Assembly (NCBI GenBank): GCA_032718475.1 | Contig: JAUCBJ010003590.1 | Location: forward strand, 1-64,000 | DNA from: Nemertoderma westbladi | Taxonomy: Eukaryota; Xenacoelomorpha; Nemertodermatida; Nemertodermatidae | Reading direction: 5' to 3' | Length of the DNA: 64,000 bases | Shown here: positions 55,641-64,000 of the stretch, one piece after another | Numbering within the stretch: position 1 is the stretch's first letter | Layout: every line of letters begins with the position of its first letter | Made by a program: the position numbers and the translations under genes | Notes under the pieces: model-generated | What the model was told of the DNA's origin: nothing | The model's input: only the letters and a program-made list of their open reading frames with translations | Databases searched by the model: none

Positions 55641-57856
55641 ATTAGAATAAAATCTACAGTGTTTATTTTATAATAGACACTAAAAGAGCACCAAAATTAC
55701 AAGTAGCTCTAAATTTTCAAATAGCCAAAAGTGGTAATTTGGCCTTATAGCTTGGCTACTGAGGTTTTAGAATGTGCTGATTTCATTGGCAAGGTTTATA
55801 AAACTGTGGTATTTTAAAAAATGGCCAAATGTCAAAATGTCAAATGACAAAATGTCAGTCGAAAAGTTTAAGTGCCAGCCAGTGCACTTCTATTTCAGTA
55901 CTGCAGTACTCTGGTACTGGTCCGGTAATAATGTAGTGAATTATGTGGTATGTGCATTGCACTGCACAAATGCGTTAGGCATTTCATTACTGATGACTGA
56001 ATTATGCTGTTACGCATCAATGCCTTATCATTATTGTAGTTTGTAGTACTGTACCTATATTTATTTGATAGGCTAGTTATTATCACTTCCACACAAGCTG
56101 GCAGCCACGGGAGCCTAATCTTGGTCTGGTCATAGTATCTGAATCTGTATGCAGGCCGTAGCAGTTTTAGTTGTTTCTGTGTGTATAGATGCCGCTCGCG
56201 CGCTCGGTCTACAGTTCGACTAGTCAGGGATTTTCTACAGAACAGATGACACCAGGGCCTTCCGCTTCCACAACATTTGAACATTTCGACGAGCGATATA
56301 TTCAGTAAACCCGGAATCTGTTCCGATTTCAGTGTGCTAAATGCCTCAAATCCCTCGGAGCCCGCCAGTAAAAGAATATACTGTACCATTCATTGTCCAT
56401 CGATGTCAAGGCTTTTACAAGAGGCTGACCCACTTCCACCGCTACGAGTCTGTCTGAAACTCTTATGAGTGTTATCAAGTGCCTTGGGGTACCTGCCGCA
56501 CAGCAGGAACACTCACGAAAGTATATGTGTATATATATATTATCTAATATATATATCTGAACTGAATGTACAATCAATCACTGTAAGTATATAGCTTCAG
56601 CGCTTATAAACTGCTTCAAGGGAGTAAAGTGACAGTTACGTGTAAACCGTTCTGTTATATTGTGTTGTTGGCAAGCAAATGTGCGTGTGACTTACATATA
56701 TTACAGGTAGGACACTATGTTGGACTTAGTGCGTGGTAAGCGCACAGTTCACTCGTGCTGCATACATAGTGTTAGTAGATGATATTTACTAGTTGGGGAA
56801 TAATATTGCAGTACTATGGACGCACACACTCGCACTAAAATGAACTGAATCTTTTACAGACAGGGTGCAGTCAGCACTAACCGTGTGGAAATCGAGTTAG
56901 TTTGATCTCTGGTCTTGTATATTCATCAACAATAGTAAAGCAATAATAGTAAATAATAATAATGTAATACAGCAATGCATACAGCAAGGTGACATATCAC
57001 GAGTCCTGCAAGTTACATGACTTATAACATGCTTATTATGATGTTAGGTTATGCCTGAGAGTAATGGGATGAACATGGACTATATAAACAAGCAATACTG
57101 CAAAAATAGAACAGCCAATAGGACGCAAGAATACCTGTACCGTTAGTTACCAATGAGAGTTCAGCACTACCACAACTGCTGCTAGGCAACATATAAACAA
57201 GGTTCACGGTGGTATACAACATGAGTTAGGCATAAATATCATACGCACAGAAATTGAATGATTCTCTAATAAAAATATAAGATTTCGATATACAGTTAGT
57301 GTGTGCAGCAAAACCGTTCCCTAAAATTACATACAAGTTCAACAATCATTCTATGAATAACACAATATCGAGTTTTGAAAATTTACGTGTAAAGGGACAT
57401 ATACAATCTTTCAACAGTTAAAGACAACGTTGATATTGGATACTTACTACGCACGATTAAATGCGATAAACAATCTAACTAAATAATTAAATGAAATTAA
57501 TTAAGGGTAGATCAACTTCTCATATAAAGTAATAAAGTTCGTTGAGTCAGACTAAATAAATATTAAACGACCTTTCAAACAATATTAGAGTTCGATATGT
57601 TTACAAATATGATAGGTAATTTTTAAGTAGGTAATTAGGTAATATTAATCGACATAAGTAGGTAAGTATTGAGTCATATTATCCTTCAAATATAAAATAC
57701 ACAAATTCGACTAATATATTGAGTTTCATTCTTATAGTAAGAAATACATATTGTTCATTATTTGCAAATATGATAGTTTTACAACGTACTTAATGGTTGA
57801 CAAATGAGTACAGTGATTTTATAAAGTTTGACAGGCTAACTAATAGCAATCTTATA
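55641..57856. other. Intergenic stretch, no gene seen
   Basis: Short open frames only, none with a recognisable motif. 57200-57800 is strongly AT-rich. Confidence 0.4.
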
Positions 57857-60191
57857 TTATCGCTTTTGCTTGGGATGCTTAGGGTTATTTCGCATACAGA
57901 GTCGTTTCCTCTTCTTTGCAGGCATTTGGGGCGCGGGTAACGTCAGGTCGTCGCTTGAAAGCGTCTCATTGGGACACGGGTGTATATCTACTGCATCTGG
58001 TGTCGGTGAAATCGGACGATCGGTGTATGTCCCGGTGGAGGTGCCGGGCATGGACAGGAACTCAACCGGTCTCGTTGCACCCGAGTCGACAGCCAGTCGA
58101 CGGATCTTTAGTCCTGGAGGAGCAGCTAAGCGCTTCCACTCAGCAGCCTGCACTGGTCTGGAGGGGACGGTTTGGGTAGCGACACCAAATGGGGGCTGCT
58201 TGCCGAGGAAAATTCTTGGAGGCACAGCATGGAGAACTGGTCCTTCACTTTGAGCGTGTTCGCTGAAAACTCGATGCTGAGGGAGCAGCTCGGGATGTCC
58301 TTCCAGGAACTGTGGACCATAAAACGTAGAGTCATTAATAAACTTTATTATATCGTAGGACGTTGCGCACTCTGGATGTATCTCGCGAAGGAAGCATCGG
58401 ACAAAGCGGGTGTTGGTGCAGGAAGCTACACAGTTGAGGAGCTCGTAACTCAGTAGCCAAGCACGCCGAACATCTGTTGCGCAGGTGAAGGGGGCAACCG
58501 TGTATACTCCGAGGTGAGCTTTCGCTGCGGCGCATCAGGACGTGGTGATCGCATTGAGATCTGCGCATCCTTCCCACGATTGAATGTATTGTGTGACACT
58601 CGTTTCATCTTCTACCTCGATGTTGGGACCAAAGGGGCAGTTTGGACTACTGTGTCCCTTGAGTTGGCAACGCTGTCACTGGGTGGCAAAGACTAGACAG
58701 GAAAAGAAGATGTGGTCATTGTTAATGTGGCAGTAGGGACAATAGAGTTTGATGTGACTATCGGTGAGGCGCTCACAAAGAACTCCAGGTTGGGTGGGAG
58801 GCTTGTGTGTGCGAAGACCGCAATGCGTACAATGGACATGTTTGCGAAATAACATAAAACAGAAACCTCGAACTGTGAGCCGCTTGGTCCCATGATACCA
58901 GTCGATTAAAGCGGACTCATTGTCAGGGGCGGGCACAACAGTGGTAGCTACTGAGGTCGCTTCTAGATGGATTGGTTCTTCCGCTTGGTCAGGGGCATCC
59001 ATAATATCAGTCTGTATTTGCCCAACCGAGAAGCCAGGTTTGATAATGGGTCTCTCAATCACCGATTGATGTAGATTGGAAATACATACGTCTCGGAATA
59101 TGGCAAAGCCGCCGCTGGCTAGCTCATCCATTGCAGAACGACGTAACTCTTGTTGAGACAATAACTTCACGCAAAACTGACTGTCAATGTTGGCAAAGGG
59201 GGTCAGGAAATGCCGAAAGCATTCGAAGTTCAGGAAATTACCGAGTTCATTGAGTTTGGCAAGTTGTGTTCCCAACAACAATGGGTGCGCTCTCAACGTA
59301 CGGCTACAGACATCTGCAAGCCATCCAGATAATGCTTGGTTTTCGAATATGAGGTACATCGCCAATGAGAGGTGCAAAGGAACGCTCATGAAACTATATA
59401 CGGCACCAGGAGCGGTGAGTGGTCCCTGAAAGTAATAAGGCAAATATGAGTCATCATAAAGTTCCAGCCATACTCCTGAAACGTGATATGGCCAGAAGAC
59501 GTACGGTCAACTCTGCTATATGTATCATTAGCGTTATGTCGGTACATGACCCATAAGAAGCCGCAGGATTGCGCCCAAGGAAGGATAACTTGGGTGTCGA
59601 CAAAGGGATATGGTATGTCGTGGACAACAGGGAAATCGTCTGTTAAATCCCGATATACGGCTGAACCGAGTTTATAAATAGATTCGTCCAATAGAATGTC
59701 CAGTACAGGTTGTGGTAATAAATCGGCGTCTATTCCCATGGCCGGGTGTCGATTCACATCGTTGACATAAGCCTCCGCTTTAACAATTTGTTGATGTCTT
59801 GCATGGCATTGATAGGTGGTCAAGGCTGGGAAAACGCTGTTGGTACCGCGACAAGTATGCGTAAAAACGTGTGTGGCTCCAGTGAGGCCATGGATATGAA
59901 TCAACCGAGTTGAACTGAGCTCATGATCTGGCACTGAGCCCTCATTGTAATAAATCATAACGCCGCAACTATGAATAGCATTAACTGTATGTAACGATTT
60001 AATGTTAGCCACTTCGGTGGTCAGTTCTACTGGTATACAGGAAGTATCCAATGAACCGGGTTCTCCACGCGCTATTCTTATAAATTCATAACTAGGCGTG
60101 TCACATATATTTGTGTTTGTTCGACATATCTAAAATCATCTTCAGGGTAGGCTACATCCAAGTTCCAGTGGACGAGGCGACGGTTATCCAT
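57857..60191 (-). pseudogene. Unrecognised long intronless coding sequence, Cys/His-rich (broken)
   Basis: A coding sequence of about 775 codons on the minus strand. The likely ATG is at 60191 (MDNRRLVHWNLDVAY). A frameshift near 60118 leads to the long piece through 60051-59480 (HGLTGATHVFTHTCRG, MYRHNANDTYSRVDR). A second frameshift near 59480 leads to a frame that stays open to 57857, except for TGA codons at 58676-58678 and near 58547. This last frame starts with GVWLELYDDSYLPYYFQGPL. A probable zinc-binding cluster follows: HVHCTHCG, GVLCERL, LYCPYCHINNDHIFF, then C and H residues past the first stop (CQLKGHSSPNC). The end is basic and nuclear-signal-like (PAKKRKRLC, HPKQKR). No introns are needed. 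I know no family that matches. It may be virus- or transposon-derived, but nothing proves it. Confidence 0.55.
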
Positions 60192-63021
60192 AAATGTTTT
60201 TCATACTCCGGTTATATTCCTCCGAGAGTCATTGTCGTTGTGTTTCGAGATTATGTATTGAGTCGTCATTAGAAATATCCATAATTGTTATCAACAATGT
60301 ATAAATATATTAATAATTCAACAAAGCAAACCAATGAGTCGATATAATTGTTATGATAACTTGAGTTTGTATAGGGCCAGCAATGCTGAGCCGCCCTCGA
60401 TCCCCAGCCCGACACGGCCCAAGCTGCCCCTGGCCACGCTCGCTAGCGCCACTGTCTATTCCCTAGCCAACAGATGTGGAAGAACGGGTGGAAGACAAGC
60501 GTCTAATGCGCAGGGGAAGCTCGAGACCGGTCTCTCCAATGGTGGTCCGTCGGGGGCTCTATCGACTGTTATAGTGCGACTGAAATTAGTCTGCAATAGG
60601 GTTTCGGTTCACTACAGTAAACACACAGAGAATAGCTGTTATTTGTACTATCACACAAACTAACACACCCAATTTCACAAAACGCACAAATGTCCATTAC
60701 AAAACCTACTATTTCCCGAATGTTGATATTTTGAATTTCCATGGATACTCATTAAATAAATTTAAAGGTATTAATTTAAAAAAATATATATGATGAAACT
60801 CTAGAAATTTAATTAAAGGGTTGCGCGAGCGACACACCAGCGTCCCAATGTTTTAAATTAGTTATTAATTTATTGAGGATCAACATTCGGTAAATATAGT
60901 GGTAGAATAGGGTATTGCTCATTCATACAGATCTGGGTCTACTGTGATATTATTACGTCTTTGTTGGTTATATTATTTAATATATTTACTTGGTTGTGAT
61001 ATTTGTCTGTATAGTATCGGTGTTTATACTATTGTCGTATTAATGTCGTGATTAAATAATATGTACATAATTGCACATAATATACACATGTACATATCAT
61101 ACATAATTATTATGCCCCTTTTTTATTATCGAATGTTTATTGTAACAATAATAATCTGTTATAAATAATTATTACAATGCACCCAATAAATAGCGCGGAA
61201 TTAAACTAAATTAATTCAGTCTACAAGTTAATTACCTGTAAGCAATAAGTATTCGGCCGATAATTTATTTATTAGAATAATCCGTGATAAATATTCTAAT
61301 TCACCGCTGGGGGGGTATTATTCCGATCTAATCAGTACAAGCAATACTACCCACCAATAAGTAATGAATTACCTCCTATTGGGTTCTGTGTAAGATAGCC
61401 CAACAACAGGAGAAGGTGGTATCTGTTAACTATGGCTATAGAATGTATGCAGTGTAGCAACCTTCCTATGTAAGGGGCCCAATCAACAGGATGGTCGTAG
61501 GGCGAGTAAGCTGTACAATGTTTCCTATGGAGGGGTAATACAGCCTACCTAAGCAGCAGCCGACTGAGTAGGGAGAATAAGCCTAGACTGTAGTCAATGG
61601 TTACACAGAGGTAGGACAAGTCATGTGACACGATATTGCTTGCAGAGGCGGCAAATAATTACCTCCCAAGAAATATATTGGTTTTGGAATATTACGCTGA
61701 CAGAGGTCCAAGTTGTAAATAATGGATCTGAGGGTGAATATATGAGCTTAAATGTTAAATAGCTCGATGATATGTATGTATATCGGTTAAAGGTTCCTTG
61801 ATATTTATTATGAAATAAGAATCTTGGAATTAAAACCGCACAAATTATAAAAATAAATACAAAACGTTACTTATACCTAAATACCTACGTTACGACGGAA
61901 GTGGTGTAAACTTAGTGTTTACTTTAATGTATTACACGTAAAAAACAAAAAATGGCAGAGCAATAAGATTGTGGGAATTTACCAGGGAATGGAATATGCA
62001 ATTGTTTCGATCGTTTAGGACGTCGAAACCAGTAAGGAGACAAACGTTAATAGCACAAATAAAACAATAGATACGGTTAGTAGAATGCGTCCCCACAATT
62101 GCCGAAAATACGCTACCTGGTCGCTTAGTTATTTCGTATAGGGTATAACGATCTGTTGACGGGCTAAGACCGCATAAAATGGTTCCGATCGACTGAGAAA
62201 TTCGAACCAATAAGTCTGTGCGTATGGTAAGTCGATAAATAACAGTTCGATACTTGATTGAAGAAACGAAAGTGCCCCACGATTCATCCAAAGACTATGC
62301 TTTGAATATTTTTGATGGGCCAGTCGAACTTCTGCGCTTTAATTCCGTAAAACCAAGTATGAAAGGTAATTCGTCGGGAATAAAGCGATATTTCCTGCCA
62401 CAGGGAAATAAACAACTTTATGTGTTCCAAGACTGGAAATATGAATAAGATGGGGGTAAAATGAGGCCTACAAAACAATTAAGCGTTTACTTAATACACT
62501 ATGAAGTGTAAATATGTGAATGTGAATACTATGTGAATACACTAATACACTCTGGTGTATCTGTTTATTTCCCCTTTCTCCCTTCGATGCATTGATTTGC
62601 TCTATATTTCGCTTAGTCTAATACGGTATTTGATCATCTATTATATTTAACTGATATACAGTACCGGGAGGGTGTGGCAACACAATACAACAAGCAAATG
62701 TCTGATTAATTAATTATGTAAGGACTCAAGTCTGGTGACTGTCTTTCCCTTTAGAGGAAAACGTATTGTGACAAGTCTTTGGTCTAATTATATTGATATC
62801 GCTACAGTATTCAATTTGTGACAACTCTCAATCATGATGTAATTAATAATGAGAGCTTTGCTTACAATGATGGTCTGAAATATCGCCATATATTAATTAT
62901 TTATTAAGTTAGAGGTACGACGGTAGAAATGTATTTGATGCAATTGTCCAGATTATCACTAACGCTTAGTTATACTGACCTACTACTACTAGGATCGGCA
63001 TGCTGCATTGCAGCTGCATTT
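60192..63021. other. Intergenic stretch, no certain gene
   Basis: 60380-60560 is GC-rich but lacks a motif. The frame 62254-62448 (+) ends RYFLPQGNKQLYVFQDWKYE and has a protein-like look, yet an open frame also lies on the opposite strand and neither matches a family I know. The rest is AT-rich. Confidence 0.35.
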
Positions 63022-64000
63022 TTAAGAATGCTGTGCCGGCTTGTCAACAAAATTGCACCGCCACAACTCCCTATCACCCATGACATTTGCTAGATCATCC
63101 GCATCTTTAAGGCCAGTGTCCTTTAAGATGCGTCTCAAGAAAGTCATGGGCTGTCCACCATGCTCATTCACTCCATTACAGTCTTGTATAGAGCTCCTGT
63201 ATTTCCTACGAAAGATAATATGGTCTATCTGGGACTTGTGACCACTGGGTCCACTATGAGTCCATAGCTTTCCAGTTCGCTTCTTGAACTGGGTTCCAGC
63301 CGAAAACAATCCATTTCCAGAGATAAAATCCTGAAGATGGACAGAATTTCGGTTAACACTATTGCTATAGACCCAGCGCGATGTAGGTGATTGATGCAGA
63401 CTTGCATTAAAGTCTCCCAGGAATGTTAAAGAATGCATGCTGATCCACTCCATCAGTAGCTGCTTGTAGATTGTGGTAGAAATTTTCCACCTCTTCTACA
63501 GGGGCAACACTAGTTGGGGAGTAGCACACAATCAGAACCACCTTAGGAAACTTCTTAGCCAGTCTTCCAGAACATGAGAAGTGGCAACGGATGATGCGGT
63601 TAGAGATTTGGTATATTTTGTCCAATGCTGCATGTGCAGTTGGATTCATCAATAGACCAATTCCACCATTGCCACTATCATCTGCTGACGCGAGGGCGAG
63701 TCGCCAACCGCCCCCCATGTCCTTAATCAGAACCTCATCAGTCTGTCCAGTCTGCATTCGGTGCTCTTGAACACCCACTGCGCTAAGAAAAAGCTTATCT
63801 GCCGATGCAGTCAGCTCACCTTGTCGCATTGGGGACCCGAGTGTTAGGGTGTTTACTGAGGCTAGTCTTGTGACTTGCCTCAGATTCACCAATGGCTTTG
63901 TTGGTCGGGGTGGAACATGAGAGTAGCCTCCAACTCCAGAATCCCTCTCCCCATCACAATCTGGCCTTCCTGGTGACCCAGGGTTTGGGCCAGAAAGGTC
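63022..64000 (-). pseudogene. Second LINE: endonuclease fused to C-terminal tail (partial)
   Basis: Runs in from the window edge. The frame open to 64000 contains the APE-type endonuclease of a non-LTR retrotransposon: VNTLTLGSPMRQGELT, VGVQEHRM, NGGIGLLMNP, VVLIVCYSPTS and FYHNLQAATD. After a frameshift near 63410 it continues with LTFLGDFNASL, GLFSAGTQFKKRTGKLWTH and SQIDHIIFRRKYR. Instead of the SDH motif and reverse transcriptase, the next residues (HGGQPMTFLRRILKDTGL, VMGDRELWRCNF) match the usual extreme C-terminus of RTE-type ORF2 proteins. The whole RT is therefore deleted. It is a different LINE type from that at 48-54 kb. Confidence 0.7.

Noticed and set aside
57870-58456. + strand frames at 57870-58253 and 58172-58456
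   Set aside because: They oppose the longer - strand coding sequence, whose frame is shared with its upstream pieces while these are not.

Overview
This is metazoan genomic DNA with split host genes, GT-AG introns and a very heavy load of LTR and non-LTR retrotransposons. Short palindromic words (ACCGGT, TAGGCCTA) are scattered everywhere, homopolymer C/G tracts recur, and a secreted CAP-domain gene and a thrombospondin-repeat-like exon are present. That suits a marine invertebrate, possibly a deuterostome, but the sequence alone does not fix the phylum.

Layout. 1-12.4 kb is a graveyard of decayed elements: a BEL/Pao remnant (1.8-4.1 kb), a foldback hairpin (5.8 kb), a compact deleted Ty3-type element with LTRs (6.85-8.94 kb), a Penelope-like reverse transcriptase scrap (9.5-9.8 kb), one host-like thrombospondin exon (10.7 kb) and an unrecognised coding scrap (11.9-12.2 kb). 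12.48-24.58 kb is BEL/Pao element 1, and 28.25-40.36 kb is element 2 of the same family, with about 1.13-kb LTRs and a perfect GCAAT target duplication. Both keep a long gag-protease reading frame but share the same loss of reverse transcriptase, most of RNase H and integrase. Both also carry an extra, unrecognised, decayed coding region between gag-pro and the 3' LTR.

The one well-supported host gene is a four-exon secreted CAP-superfamily (SCP/TAPS, CRISP-like) gene on the + strand, 26135-41439. Element 2 sits wholly inside its third intron and expands it to about 13 kb. A Mutator-like foldback element with a 9-bp target duplication sits in its second intron. The donor region of exon 3 is triplicated in tandem.

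41.99-55.14 kb is a third, different BEL/Pao element on the - strand, with 360-bp LTRs, a GCTCT target duplication, a primer-binding site, gag and a decayed pol. A CR1/L2-like LINE (about 47.87-54.1 kb) is nested in its 5' leader. The whole composite interrupts an older tandem repeat. 57.86-60.19 kb (-) holds a long intronless, Cys/His-rich coding sequence broken by stops and frameshifts, which I do not recognise. 63.02-64.0 kb (-) is a second LINE type with endonuclease fused to its C-terminal tail; it runs off the window. No tRNA, rRNA or CRISPR was seen.
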